From: Roseibium aggregatum IAM 12614
GTDB taxonomy: Bacteria > Pseudomonadota > Alphaproteobacteria > Rhizobiales > Stappiaceae
Length of the DNA: 64,000 bases
Direction: 5' to 3'
Assembly (NCBI RefSeq): GCF_000168975.1
Contig: NZ_AAUW01000005.1
Location: 248,001 to 312,000, forward strand
Shown: positions 28,991-38,112 of the stretch, one piece after another
How positions within the stretch are numbered: the first letter of the stretch is position 1
Layout of the letters: each line of letters opens with the position of its first letter
Made by a program: the position numbers and the translations under genes
Notes under the pieces: generated by a model
What the model saw: only the letters and a program-made list of their open reading frames with translations
Database searches by the model: none
Told to the model about the DNA's origin: nothing

Positions 28991-29416
28991 ATGAATATCG
29001 GTGAAGCTTCAGAACACAGCGGGTTGCCGGTCAAGACAATCCGCTACTACGAGGATATCGGCCTTGTCCGGCCGCTGCGCAGCGAAAACGGTTATCGTGA
29101 CTTTGTCGACAGCGACCTCCAGCGACTGAAGTTCCTTCAAAGGGCGCGCAGTCTTGGGTTCTCCATCGACGAATGCCGCGAACTGCTCTCTCTTTATGAG
29201 GATCGCAACCGGGCAAGCGCTGATGTGAAGGCGATCACCCATGCAAAGATCAAGGAAGTGGATCGCAAGATCGAGGAACTCCGGTCGCTCAGGAAGGTTC
29301 TGTCGGAACTGGTGACAGCCTGCCATGGCGATGACCGGCCCGACTGTCCCATCATTGACGATCTGTCCGGCCAGCATGAGCCCGGTCAACAGGACGAAAG
29401 CAACGGGCGTAACTGA
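28991..29416 (+). CDS. cueR: Copper-responsive MerR-family regulator CueR
   Basis: Copper(I)-sensing transcription activator that unwinds promoters with a 19-base spacer. 141 residues: MerR winged helix (NIGEASEHSGLPVKTIRYYEDIGL), dimer helix, and the metal loop with Cys111 and Cys119 seven residues apart (ACHGDDRPDCPII), the CueR Cu(I) ligands. ATG 28991 has GAGG at 28978-28981; an upstream frame extension to 28928 is not supported. A perfect CueR operator precedes it. Its stop overlaps the cytochrome c ATG by one base. No copper ATPase gene is nearby. Confidence 0.94.
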   Translation: MNIGEASEHSGLPVKTIRYYEDIGLVRPLRSENGYRDFVDSDLQRLKFLQRARSLGFSIDECRELLSLYEDRNRASADVKAITHAKIKEVDRKIEELRSLRKVLSELVTACHGDDRPDCPIIDDLSGQHEPGQQDESNGRN

Positions 29417-29841
29417 TGCGTAAGATCTTTCTGATCGGTTCAGCAGCCCTGTCGGCTGTTGTTCTGGCCGTTTTGTTTTGGGGGCTCGTGGCGGAAAAAG
29501 ATCAGTCCCCTGGTGCCAGCGGAGCCGCCCTGGTGGAGGTTCAGGTCCCGGCGCTGGAGGGAGACGCGCTGGCGGGCCAAGGGCTTTTTCGTGAAAACTG
29601 CGAGAGCTGCCATGGCGAGAACGCTGGTGGGCGTGACGGCATAGGCCCGCCGCTTGTTCACAAGATTTACGAACCTGGCCATCACGCAGACGGTTCCTTT
29701 CTGCTGGCAACCGCACGCGGCGTGCGCGCCCATCACTGGCCGTTTGGCGACATGCTCCCCGTGGAGGGCGTTAGCCAGGCGGATGTCGAAAAGATCGTCG
29801 TTTATGTTCGAACCTTGCAGCGGGCTAACGGGATTAATTGA
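29416..29841 (+). CDS. Membrane-anchored or secreted c-type cytochrome
   Basis: A 141-residue monohaem cytochrome c. An N-terminal hydrophobic segment (about 5-25) may be an anchor or an uncleaved signal. The haem motif is Cys62-Glu-Ser-Cys65-His66, and the likely axial Met is Met113 in FGDMLPVEG. Coupled to cueR (TGATG) under the copper-responsive promoter, so it is probably copper-induced. A role in periplasmic Cu(I) oxidation or electron transfer with a copper oxidase is inference. The electron partner is not in the window. Confidence 0.88.
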   Translation: MRKIFLIGSAALSAVVLAVLFWGLVAEKDQSPGASGAALVEVQVPALEGDALAGQGLFRENCESCHGENAGGRDGIGPPLVHKIYEPGHHADGSFLLATARGVRAHHWPFGDMLPVEGVSQADVEKIVVYVRTLQRANGIN

Positions 29842-30116
29842 TCGCACGTGCGTATGGTTCTGCGGTCAACCGGCTTGCCTCATCCCGCTGCATGTTTTAC
29901 CTGACGGAAAACTTATTCGAGTAAGGGACCTGTCGTGTGCCCGTTGCGGGCAGCCGGCAGGCGTCCGCATTTCACTTCGTTCAACTTGTATTCATATGCC
30001 ATCGCATAAATGCAGGTGCGGTAATTGAAGATATAAGCGCGGTGTCCTGCCGGTTCTGCAAGGCAGGAACGCCGGCAGAACGTGCGCCCGGGACAGGCCA
30101 GAGGAGACGAAACGTC

Positions 30117-30737
30117 ATGACCATCCGCTATCACAAGGGCGATCTGCCCGACCTGAAAGCCTATGAAACGGCAAATGCGGTGGCGGTCGATTCAGAGACC
30201 CTGGGCCTCAACCCGCATCGCGACCGGCTGTGCGTGGTGCAGCTTTCCCCCGGCGACGGCAGCGCCGATGTGGTCCAGATCGCACGCGGCCAGAGCGAGG
30301 CGCCGAACCTCGCCGCGCTCATGACGGATACGTCCAAACCCAAAATATTCCACTTCGCCCGGTTTGATGTTGCGGTGCTTCAGCACTATCTGAACATTCG
30401 GGTCTCGCCGGTGTGGTGCACGAAAATTGCTTCCAAACTGGTGCGGACCTATACGGATCGCCACGGATTGAAGGATATCACGCGAGAGCTTCTTGGAGTT
30501 GAGCTGTCCAAGCAGCAGCAGAGCTCGGATTGGGCGGCGGAAACCTTGAGCGATGCGCAACTGGCCTATGCGGCTTCGGACGTGCTTCATCTGCACGCCT
30601 TGAAGGAACGGCTGGAAATGATGCTGGAGCGTGAAGAACGCACTCATATTGCCGAGGCCTGTTTCGACTTCCTGCCGACGCGGGCGGAACTCGATCTGAA
30701 GGGCTGGGAAGAAAACGATATTTTTGCCCACTCGTAA
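30117..30737 (+). CDS. rnd: RNase D-like 3'-5' exonuclease (single DEDDy domain)
   Basis: Three-prime exonuclease for tRNA and small-RNA maturation. 206 residues covering only the DEDDy domain: VDSETLG (ExoI), HFARFDVAVL (ExoII) and AYAASDVLHL (ExoIII, Tyr-x3-Asp). The HRDC domains of full-length RNase D (about 370 residues) are missing, as is usual for the short alphaproteobacterial form next to lpt genes. ATG 30117 has GAGGAG at 30101-30106; an upstream in-frame extension to 29937 is discarded. lptC follows 59 bases later. Confidence 0.92.
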   Translation: MTIRYHKGDLPDLKAYETANAVAVDSETLGLNPHRDRLCVVQLSPGDGSADVVQIARGQSEAPNLAALMTDTSKPKIFHFARFDVAVLQHYLNIRVSPVWCTKIASKLVRTYTDRHGLKDITRELLGVELSKQQQSSDWAAETLSDAQLAYAASDVLHLHALKERLEMMLEREERTHIAEACFDFLPTRAELDLKGWEENDIFAHS

Positions 30738-30796
30738 GGGCCTACTCCCAAGGGCCTTGGCGTCAGGGCACCGGGCACAGGATTTCGGAGAATGGA

Positions 30797-31447
30797 TTGA
30801 GCGCTGTTGGCGATCACATGCACGGGCATTCAGCCAGGCGGCCTTTGAGCCGCGCCCAACGGGCTGCGCGCCGGCACAGCCTGATGGTGCGCATCATGCG
30901 CTGGCTGTTTCCGGGCGTCGGACTGTTGATCCTCGCCGTCATGGTCGGGCTGGTTGTGCTGTTCAACGTGCTCAGCGGCTTGGGCGCCACCAACGTGATG
31001 CTGACCAGCGAGGGGCTGGTGATGGACCATCCCGAGCTCTCCGGCCATGATGGCGACCGCTCTTACCGGGTCACTGCCTACCGGGCGATCCAGCGCCTCA
31101 GCGATCCACGCATCATCGATCTCGAAACCATTCGGGCCGACATCACGCTGAGCAAGGACCAGAGCGCGCAGATCGTGGCGCTGAAGGGCACCTATAACAA
31201 CGCCACGGAAAGTTTGCGGCTTTACGAAGGCATTCAGCTTGAGTGGAGTGAAGGCTACACGGTCGATTTGTCCGAAGTTGAGATCGATCTCACCAACGGC
31301 GCTCTGAAGACCTCGAACGTTGTGTCCATCCGGTCCGATCAGGGTCGTGTCGTGGCGGGCAAACTCGATTATGATAAAGCCAAGGGAATCGTAAGATTTT
31401 CCGATGGCATCAAGATGACCCTCAATCCTGCTTCGCAAGGACAGTAA
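30797..31447 (+). CDS. lptC: LPS transport protein LptC
   Basis: Single-pass inner-membrane protein that hands lipopolysaccharide from LptBFG to LptA. 216 residues. A basic N-terminus, a membrane helix at about 35-60 (WLFPGVGLLILAVMVGLVVL), then the beta-jellyroll periplasmic domain. TTG 30797 has GGAG at 30787-30790 with six-base spacing; the next ATG at 30818 has no good site. lptA starts three bases after the stop. First gene of the lptC-lptA-lptB-rpoN-hpf-ptsN block. Confidence 0.9.
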   Translation: MSAVGDHMHGHSARRPLSRAQRAARRHSLMVRIMRWLFPGVGLLILAVMVGLVVLFNVLSGLGATNVMLTSEGLVMDHPELSGHDGDRSYRVTAYRAIQRLSDPRIIDLETIRADITLSKDQSAQIVALKGTYNNATESLRLYEGIQLEWSEGYTVDLSEVEIDLTNGALKTSNVVSIRSDQGRVVAGKLDYDKAKGIVRFSDGIKMTLNPASQGQ

Positions 31448-31450
31448 GAG

Positions 31451-32029
31451 ATGACATTTCTGAAACGCATGACGATTGCCGCCGCCGCTGCCCTTCTTGC
31501 CGGTTCGGCCCATGCCCAGACCTTCTCCGATGCCTTCGCGGGTTTCGGGTCGAACGAAGGTGAACCCATCGAGATCGAGGCAAGTGAGCTGCGGGTCGAG
31601 GACAACAACAACACCGCGACCTTTGTCGGCGACGTGCTGGTGACGCAGGGCGAAACCAGCCTCAAGACCCAGCGACTCAAGGTTTACTACGTCGGTTCCG
31701 GTGCCGAAAAGACCGAAGACAGTGCCGTTCAGCAGCGGATTTCCAAGCTGGAAGCGGAAGGCGGCGTGTTCATCACCTCCAAGGATCAGACCGCGAAGGG
31801 CGATGAGGCCAGCTTCGACATGAACAAGGAAGTCATGGTCATGACTGGCCGGGAAGTCGTGCTCAGCCAGGGACCGAATGTTGTCGTCGGCAACAAACTG
31901 ACCGTGAATCTGAAGACCGGCAAGGCCAACCTGAGCGCCGGCGGCGGCAAGGTGTCGGGGCAGGGTAATGGCCGCGTCAAGGTGCGTATTCAGCCCAACA
32001 GTGTGAACAACGGCCAAACCGGCAATTGA
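31451..32029 (+). CDS. lptA: Periplasmic LPS-bridge protein LptA
   Basis: Forms the periplasmic bridge carrying LPS from LptC to LptD. 192 residues: signal peptide (RMTIAAAAALLAGSAHA) and an OstA-type jellyroll (EIEASELRVEDNNNTATFVGDV, GDEASFDMNKEVMVMTG). It follows lptC immediately and precedes lptB by 67 bases. The C-terminal tail is short and basic. Confidence 0.93.
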   Translation: MTFLKRMTIAAAAALLAGSAHAQTFSDAFAGFGSNEGEPIEIEASELRVEDNNNTATFVGDVLVTQGETSLKTQRLKVYYVGSGAEKTEDSAVQQRISKLEAEGGVFITSKDQTAKGDEASFDMNKEVMVMTGREVVLSQGPNVVVGNKLTVNLKTGKANLSAGGGKVSGQGNGRVKVRIQPNSVNNGQTGN

Positions 32030-32096
32030 GTTTGACGGCAGGTCCGACTCGACAGCGTCGGTCGCAGACCTTATGTGAAGCCGCGGCAACGATCGG

Positions 32097-32909
32097 ATGG
32101 ACGGCGCGCCAGTGAAGAGAACGTCTTCGGAGAACAACGGATTGCAGGGAAACATGCCGGATACCGGCCACGATGGCGAAGACTTGTCGCAGGCGCTGGT
32201 CGTTGAAGGCATTGGCAAGACCTATGGCCGCCGACAGGTGGTGAAATATGTCAGCCTGACAGTGAAACCGGGGGAGGCCGTTGGACTTCTGGGCCCGAAC
32301 GGTGCCGGCAAGACCACCACCTTCTACATGATCACCGGCCTGATCCGTCCGGATCAGGGCCAGATCTCGCTGGAAGGCTTCAACATCACCCGAATGCCGA
32401 TGTACCGCCGTGCCCGGCTCGGCATCGGCTATCTGCCGCAGGAAGCGTCCATCTTTCGCGGCCTGACGGTGGAGGAAAACATCCGCGCCGTTCTGGAAGT
32501 GATTGAGCCCAACCGGCAGAAACGCCGCGAGGAACTTGATTCGCTGCTGGCCGAATTCGGACTTACCCACTTGCGGAAGTCACCCAGTATCGCCCTGTCC
32601 GGTGGTGAACGCCGCCGCGTCGAAATTGCCCGCGCGCTGGCAAGCCGGCCATCCTTCATGCTGCTCGACGAACCCTTCGCGGGTATCGATCCGATCGCTG
32701 TCGGCGACATCCAGCAGCTCGTTCGCCATCTCACCCAGCGTGGCATCGGCGTCTTGATTACGGACCACAACGTTCGCGAAACCCTCGGCCTGATCGACCG
32801 GGCCTATATCATTGCTTCGGGCGAAGTGCTGACGGAAGGGTTGCCGCAGGAAATTGTCACCAACCCGGACGTGCGCCGGCTTTATCTGGGTGAACAATTT
32901 ACGCTTTGA
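32097..32909 (+). CDS. lptB: LPS export ABC transporter ATPase LptB
   Basis: ATPase powering LPS extraction with LptF/LptG, which are encoded elsewhere. Walker [11 protein letters not shown] at 66-75, Q-loop LPQEASIF, signature [15 protein letters not shown], Walker [12 protein letters not shown] and the H-loop [10 protein letters not shown] are all intact. 270 residues; about 30 N-terminal residues precede the family core. ATG 32154 ([10 protein letters not shown]), with AGGGA upstream, is an alternative start that would remove 19 of them. rpoN follows at 90 bases. Confidence 0.95.
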   Translation: MDGAPVKRTSSENNGLQGNMPDTGHDGEDLSQALVVEGIGKTYGRRQVVKYVSLTVKPGEAVGLLGPNGAGKTTTFYMITGLIRPDQGQISLEGFNITRMPMYRRARLGIGYLPQEASIFRGLTVEENIRAVLEVIEPNRQKRREELDSLLAEFGLTHLRKSPSIALSGGERRRVEIARALASRPSFMLLDEPFAGIDPIAVGDIQQLVRHLTQRGIGVLITDHNVRETLGLIDRAYIIASGEVLTEGLPQEIVTNPDVRRLYLGEQFTL

Positions 32910-32998
32910 TGACACGCCGTCAGGTACGTTATACACTTGGTCTGCAACGAAGAAGCAAAAAGCAGACCAACTTGAAATAACGCTTGCCTGGGAACTCA

Positions 32999-34552
32999 AT
33001 GGCCATTTCAACCAAGCTCGAGATGCGGCAAAGCCAGTCGCTGATCATGACGCCGCAGCTGATGCAGGCGATCAAGCTGTTGCAAATGTCCAATCTCGAT
33101 CTGGTTGCCTACGTCGAAGCCGAACTGGAGCGAAACCCGCTCCTGGAAAAGACCGACGTTGCCGAAGGTGGAGCCGAGGGGGATAGAGGCGGAGAAGCGG
33201 CGGCAGATGCGTTCGGCGATAGCGCGGACAGCCAGAACCGGCAGAGCGACGAGCCGGACACCGGCGACTGGATGCAGAGCGACCTGGAAACCGGGTCGGA
33301 AGCCATTGCCTCGCGGATGGATACCGACCTCGGCAACGTCTTTCCCGACGAACCTGGCGTGCCGGCATCGCCCGATCCCGCCCTTTTGAAGGCCGGCGAC
33401 AGCTACAAGAACACCGGCAGCAGCGGCGCGTCCGAAGATTACAATCTGGAAGCTTTCGTTGCCGACGAAGCCTCTCTGGTCACGACGCTGGAAGAGCAGA
33501 TGCATCTTGCGATCGGCGACGAGGCCGACAAGCTGATTGCAACACATCTGATCAATTCGCTCGATGAGAACGGCTATCTCTACCTGGATTTCGACGAAAC
33601 GGCAGAGCAGCTCGGGGTCGAGACGGAACGGCTGGAAAGCGTTCTCGCAGTCCTGCAGACCTTTGAACCCGCAGGCGTTTTCGCGCGGAACCTGGCCGAA
33701 TGCCTGAAGCTGCAGCTCATCGACAAGAACCGCTTCGATCCCGCAATGGAAGCACTGATCGACAACATTGAGCTGCTGGCCAGACGCGACTTGCCCGCGT
33801 TGCGCAAGGTCTGCGGTGTCGATGACGAGGATCTGATCGAGATGATCGCGGAAATCCGGGCTCTCGATCCAAAGCCTGGCAGCCTGTTCGGGTCTGCGCT
33901 GGTGCAGCCGGTGGTGCCGGATGTGTTCGTGCGTCCGGCCAATGACGGCACCTGGGCGATCGAGCTGAATTCCGACACCTTGCCGAAGGTGCTCGTCAAT
34001 CAGACCTACTACGCCAAGGTCATCAAGACGGCCCGCAATGAGACCGAGAAGGAATATCTGACCGACTCGCTGCAGACGGCCAACTGGCTGGCCAAGAGCC
34101 TCGATCAGCGCGCCCGCACGATCCTGAAGGTATCGACGGAAATCGTGCGTCAGCAGGACGGGTTCCTGACCTATGGCATCGCCCATTTGCGGCCGCTCAA
34201 CCTGAAGACGGTCGCGGAAGCGATCGGCATGCACGAATCGACGGTCAGCCGGGTGACGTCGAACAAGTTCATGGCGACCCCGCGCGGCATCTATGAGCTC
34301 AAGTACTTCTTCTCGTCAGCCATTTCCGCAACGGTGGGGGGCGATGCCCATTCGGCCGAGTCGGTCCGGCACCGGATCAAGCAGATGATCGATGCCGAGG
34401 ATCCGAAGGCGATCCTCTCCGACGACACGATTGTCAAAATTCTGAAGGACGATGGTGTCGATATTGCCCGCAGAACGGTAGCCAAATACCGTGAAGCCAT
34501 GAAGATCGGCTCGTCCGTTCAGCGCCGGCGGGAAAAAAACGTGCGACTATAA
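32999..34552 (+). CDS. rpoN: RNA polymerase sigma-54 factor
   Basis: Alternative sigma factor for nitrogen and other enhancer-dependent genes. 517 residues: N-terminal glutamine-rich activator-response region (LEMRQSQSLIMTPQLMQAIKLLQ), a variable acidic linker (about 55-140), the core-binding domain, and the C-terminal helix-turn-helix with the RpoN box (ARRTVAKYREAM). ATG 32999 has GGGA five bases upstream. It sits between lptB and hpf, the standard proteobacterial order. Confidence 0.97.
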   Translation: MAISTKLEMRQSQSLIMTPQLMQAIKLLQMSNLDLVAYVEAELERNPLLEKTDVAEGGAEGDRGGEAAADAFGDSADSQNRQSDEPDTGDWMQSDLETGSEAIASRMDTDLGNVFPDEPGVPASPDPALLKAGDSYKNTGSSGASEDYNLEAFVADEASLVTTLEEQMHLAIGDEADKLIATHLINSLDENGYLYLDFDETAEQLGVETERLESVLAVLQTFEPAGVFARNLAECLKLQLIDKNRFDPAMEALIDNIELLARRDLPALRKVCGVDDEDLIEMIAEIRALDPKPGSLFGSALVQPVVPDVFVRPANDGTWAIELNSDTLPKVLVNQTYYAKVIKTARNETEKEYLTDSLQTANWLAKSLDQRARTILKVSTEIVRQQDGFLTYGIAHLRPLNLKTVAEAIGMHESTVSRVTSNKFMATPRGIYELKYFFSSAISATVGGDAHSAESVRHRIKQMIDAEDPKAILSDDTIVKILKDDGVDIARRTVAKYREAMKIGSSVQRRREKNVRL

Positions 34553-34679
34553 GTCCTGACGCGATCTGCCTTTAGGGCTCGATGGTGCAACTTTTAAAAT
34601 GTTTCAGAGATTTCCACTGAAACAATACAAGGCAATTACACGGGACTTTTTCTAGTTTGTTTCTTTAATTCATAATCAA

Positions 34680-34708
34680 TTGACTCTTTGAGCGAGCGCA
34701 ATTATAGC
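34680..34708 (+). promoter_or_regulatory. Sigma-70 promoter for hpf-ptsN
   Basis: TTGACT (34680-34685), a 17-base spacer and TATAGC (34703-34708) in the AT-rich 291-base gap after rpoN. It predicts a 5' leader of roughly 125 bases before hpf. Confidence 0.65.
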
Positions 34709-34769
34709 ACCGCCCTCGTGACGTAAACAGGGGATGGCGCTTCGGCGCTGACTGGTCCATTCTGTAAGC

Positions 34770-34810
34770 TTGAAACGTCTCGCGTTTCAACACCGGTGGC
34801 AACGCCGGTG
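34770..34810 (+). promoter_or_regulatory. Two tandem hairpins in the hpf 5' leader
   Basis: TTGAAACG (34770-34777) pairs with CGTTTCAA (34783-34790), and directly after it CACCGG (34791-34796) pairs with CCGGTG (34805-34810). They lie between the predicted promoter and the hpf ribosome site, so they could affect translation or stability. Function unproven. Confidence 0.45.
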
Positions 34811-34843
34811 ACCTATCGGTCAATAGAAAAAGAAGAGGTCCCC

Positions 34844-35431
34844 ATGGCTTTGCGGATTTCGGGTAAGAATGTCGATGTAGGCGATGCACTGCGCGTCCAC
34901 GTCACAGACCGAATCGAAGACGCTCTGGAAAAATATTTCACAGGCGGCTTCACAGGCCACGTTACGCTCAGCAGGGAGGGCACAGGCTTCAAGTCTGAAT
35001 GCAGCCTGCATTTGGACACCGGAATTGTGCTTCAAGTGTCCGCGCAGGATCAGGACCCGCGCGTCAGCTTCGATATGGCTGCGGAAAAGATCGAAAAGCG
35101 GCTCCGCCGCTACAAGCGCAAGCTGAAGGACCATCATGGCCCCAACGGCCACGAGCGGGAAGCTCTAGAGGCGGCATCTTATGTGCTTGCTTCGCCCGAG
35201 GAAGACGAGGAAGTGCCGGTGGATTTCAATCCGTTGGTGATTGCCGAGACTTCCGCGAAAGTTAAAACGATGACCGTCGGTATGGCGGTAATGGAGCTGG
35301 ATCTGACCGAAGCGCCGGTCGTGCTGTTCAAAAATGCGGCAAACGGCGGAGTCAATGTTGTCTATCGTAGGCCAGACGGCAATATTGGCTGGATCGACCC
35401 AGCATTGGTAGCCAATCAGGCTGCCGAATAA
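34844..35431 (+). CDS. hpf: Long-form ribosome hibernation promoting factor
   Basis: Binds the 30S decoding region and drives 100S dimer formation when growth slows. 195 residues: the N-terminal S30AE/YfiA domain (ALRISGKNVDVGDALRVHV to KRYKRKLKDHH) and the C-terminal dimerising domain (PLVIAETSAKVKTMTVGMAV, GNIGWIDP). ATG 34844 has AGAAGAGG five bases upstream; an in-frame extension to 34796 is not supported. A terminator-like hairpin separates it from ptsN. Confidence 0.95.
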   Translation: MALRISGKNVDVGDALRVHVTDRIEDALEKYFTGGFTGHVTLSREGTGFKSECSLHLDTGIVLQVSAQDQDPRVSFDMAAEKIEKRLRRYKRKLKDHHGPNGHEREALEAASYVLASPEEDEEVPVDFNPLVIAETSAKVKTMTVGMAVMELDLTEAPVVLFKNAANGGVNVVYRRPDGNIGWIDPALVANQAAE

Positions 35432-35444
35432 GGATGCGGATGGG

Positions 35445-35472
35445 GTCGGCTTCCGTGAGGAAGCCGACTTCT
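35445..35472 (+). terminator. Hairpin between hpf and ptsN
   Basis: Perfect 10-bp stem GTCGGCTTCC (35445-35454) and GGAAGCCGAC (35459-35468), loop GTGA, followed by only TTCT. Probably a partial terminator or a 3'-end stabiliser that lowers ptsN expression relative to hpf. Confidence 0.55.
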
Positions 35473-35491
35473 GAAACTTGTAGGCGGACTA

Positions 35492-35959
35492 ATGGATCTT
35501 GGTGATCTTCTGGGTAAAGACGCGGTAATTGCCGGGCTCAAGGCCAAAAGCAAAAAACAGGCAATTCAGGAACTCGCCGGAAAGGCGTCTGAACTGACCG
35601 GGCTTTCCGAACGGGAAATCTTCGACACGCTTCTTCAGCGCGAACGTTTGGGATCTACAGGTGTCGGTCACGGCATCGCGATCCCGCACGGCAAGCTGAC
35701 ACGGCTCGACCGTTTGATCGGATTGTTTGCGAAGCTGGAAAAACCGGTCGATTTCGATGCACTTGATGACGAACCTGTCGACCTGGTGTTTCTGCTTCTG
35801 GCACCGGAAGGCGCTGGCGCTGACCATCTCAAGGCATTGGCCCGTATCGCACGCCAGCTCCGCGATGGCGCTGTCACCCAGGGTATTCGCGCGTCCCATG
35901 ATGCGCAGGAGATCTACGATCTTCTGACCCAGCCGCTGGCATCTTCCAACGCGGCTTGA
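35492..35959 (+). CDS. ptsN: Nitrogen-PTS EIIA protein PtsN
   Basis: Regulatory phosphocarrier of the PTS-Ntr relay (EINtr-NPr-EIIANtr), which controls potassium uptake, sensor kinases and nitrogen metabolism. It transports no sugar. 155 residues; the phosphorylated histidine is His66 in GHGIAIPHGKL. It follows rpoN and hpf as in most proteobacteria, and a strong terminator follows. Confidence 0.96.
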   Translation: MDLGDLLGKDAVIAGLKAKSKKQAIQELAGKASELTGLSEREIFDTLLQRERLGSTGVGHGIAIPHGKLTRLDRLIGLFAKLEKPVDFDALDDEPVDLVFLLLAPEGAGADHLKALARIARQLRDGAVTQGIRASHDAQEIYDLLTQPLASSNAA

Positions 35960-35983
35960 TCTGCTCAAAGTCCCTGACGCAAC

Positions 35984-36015
35984 AAGACCGGCCGCATGGC
36001 CGGTCTTTTGGTTTC
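35984..36015 (+). terminator. Intrinsic terminator after ptsN
   Basis: Perfect 10-bp stem AAGACCGGCC (35984-35993) and GGCCGGTCTT (35998-36007), loop GCAT, then TTGGTTTC. It ends the lpt-rpoN-hpf-ptsN block. Confidence 0.8.
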
Positions 36016-36192
36016 TATCAGCTGCCTTGCCACAGCGAAGATGTGGTGGACGCTACTTTCGGGTGTTCCCCGGTCGCAGCGGAGCGGAGAGCCGGGCATT
36101 GCCCACACAGTTTGGCTGCAACGCTGATTTGAAAGCTGCTCCGGCCATTTGTCTTGCACGTGGCCGGGGAGCGCTTGTGAGGCAGAGGCGTC

Positions 36193-37995
36193 TCAGGCTT
36201 TTGCCGGATTGGCATCGCCCTGGACAAGCCCTTGCTGCGGGGCGGCCACCGAGCCTTTGGTCAGGGCCGGAAGATGCAGGTCGGCCAGTTCCGCGGGCGG
36301 GTTTGTTTCCTCAGGAATGCGCCAGAGGGTGGAGTGGATCGCGATCTGACCAAGGGTTCTTGTGGACGTGGCGACAGCGATCAGCACGGCCAGCAGCGGA
36401 CCGATGGCGACAGGAATGACCGGCCACACCAGATCGATGGGCTGAGTGGAAAGCCACGCGAGCCCGGCCAGCCCGAAAAGCGTCTGCGGCCAGAGCTTGG
36501 CCGCTGCCAGCAACACCGGCAGGCGCTGGACACCGCGCGCCTGCGCGCCCCAGCCGATGGTCTTGCCGAACAAAAGCCCGCCCATGAACAGCGAATGCGC
36601 GACGGCCATGATCGGTGCCAGCATCGCTGAATAGACGATCTCCGCCAGAACGCTGAGGACGATGCGCACAGGTCCACCGAAGGCCTTGCGAAGATCCGGC
36701 CGGGCAAGCACATCGGCCACTGTTGCCAGTTTCGGCGCGAATACCATCGTCAGAACCGTGAAGAAGAGCAGGGCACCGGTATCGGGCCGATACGGCATGT
36801 AGTCGGTGACTATGCCGAGGATGGCCGCCGATGTCATGAAGCCCAGCCAGGCGGGCGAGCCGAGGAACATCAGGATGGCGAGCACGAGCTGCATCCGGCT
36901 GACAGGCTTGAGGCCGGGAAGGCCGATAAGTCGGCGATACTGCAGGTTGCCCTGGCACCAGCGCAGGTCGCGGCGGATAAACTCCAGCAGATGCGGCGGA
37001 TTGGCTTCATAGCTGCCCGTTTCCAGCGGCAGCACACGCACCTCGTAGCCGGCGCGGCGCATCAGCACGGCTTCCACCTGGTCGTGGGAAAGGATGGTTC
37101 CGGAGAGCGGACCCTTGCCGGGCAGTTCCGGCAGGCGGCAGCTTTCCTTGAACGGTTTGATCCGCAGGATCGCATTGTGACCCCAGTACGGACCGCAATC
37201 GCCCTGCCACCAGGCGCTGCCGATGGTGTAGGAGCGCATGCCGAGCCGCATGCCGAACTGGAAGACACGGGCAAAGGCGCTGTCCGTCGGAAGGCCAACC
37301 ACCAGGCTTTGCAAAATGCCGAGTTGGGGATTGGCTTCCATGCGCCGCACCAGGCCGATGATGGCTTCGGCGGACATGTAGCTGTCGGCATCCAGCACCA
37401 GTGCGAACTGGTGCTGATCCCCCCAGCGGTCGCAGAAATCTTCGATATTGCCGGCCTTGAAGCCGCGATTGTCCGTGCGGCGCCGGTAGACGACGTCCAT
37501 CTGGCCTTCAAACCGATCCTTCAGTCGGGACGTCATCTGCTGCTCCTGAAGGGCAACGTCGTCCATGTTGGTGTCGCTGAGCACGTAAAGGGTGAACCGG
37601 TCCGCTTCGCCTGCGCGTATCAGGTGAGACACCATGGCGGTCAGGTTGGTTTCCAGGCTTTCGGTATCTTCGTTGCGGACGCAGGACAAAAGGGCCGTGG
37701 AGCTTCGCAGCGGCTGCGAAGCATCGCCGTGGTCGATCGGGCAGACCGCATCGGCCGGATTTCTGGAAAGCCGCATGATGAGAAGGCCAATCACCGCGTT
37801 CCAGAAGCCGATGATGGTCCAGGGCAGGGTGATGAGGAAGCAAGTCAGGATGAAAAGGTCGAGAGCCGTGTAGCCGCCGGGAGAAAGCGTCAGCGTCATC
37901 AAGGTGGCAAGGCCGGCAAAGCTGAGTCCGAGAAGGACAGCGAAGGTGATACGCCGTGCGGTCATGGTTGAATTTGATCCAGTGAATTTTGGCAT
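36193..37995 (-). CDS. opgH: OpgH/MdoH-like glucan glucosyltransferase
   Basis: Membrane GT2 enzyme that builds the beta-glucan backbone of osmoregulated periplasmic glucans from UDP-glucose. About 600 residues. Two N-terminal helices, then the GT2 domain with LSDTNMDD, DADSYM (metal Asp) and RRDLRWCQGN (the (Q/R)xxRW-type acceptor motif), then a block of C-terminal helices. Possible starts are ATG 37995 (MPKFTGSNST) and ATG 37965 (MTARRITF); a TTG at 38028 is less likely. No opgG partner lies beside it, which is unusual because opgGH are normally together. Confidence 0.88.
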   Translation of the reverse strand: MPKFTGSNSTMTARRITFAVLLGLSFAGLATLMTLTLSPGGYTALDLFILTCFLITLPWTIIGFWNAVIGLLIMRLSRNPADAVCPIDHGDASQPLRSSTALLSCVRNEDTESLETNLTAMVSHLIRAGEADRFTLYVLSDTNMDDVALQEQQMTSRLKDRFEGQMDVVYRRRTDNRGFKAGNIEDFCDRWGDQHQFALVLDADSYMSAEAIIGLVRRMEANPQLGILQSLVVGLPTDSAFARVFQFGMRLGMRSYTIGSAWWQGDCGPYWGHNAILRIKPFKESCRLPELPGKGPLSGTILSHDQVEAVLMRRAGYEVRVLPLETGSYEANPPHLLEFIRRDLRWCQGNLQYRRLIGLPGLKPVSRMQLVLAILMFLGSPAWLGFMTSAAILGIVTDYMPYRPDTGALLFFTVLTMVFAPKLATVADVLARPDLRKAFGGPVRIVLSVLAEIVYSAMLAPIMAVAHSLFMGGLLFGKTIGWGAQARGVQRLPVLLAAAKLWPQTLFGLAGLAWLSTQPIDLVWPVIPVAIGPLLAVLIAVATSTRTLGQIAIHSTLWRIPEETNPPAELADLHLPALTKGSVAAPQQGLVQGDANPAKA

Positions 37996-38112
37996 GTCAC
38001 AGACCCGAAACATTTTTTTGACTTCCAATTGGAGCGATCATCGCAATAGTTCGCATGTCAAAATGTCCTAACATTGACGAAGGCAAGGGTTGATGACCGC
38101 TGAGGATAGAGG

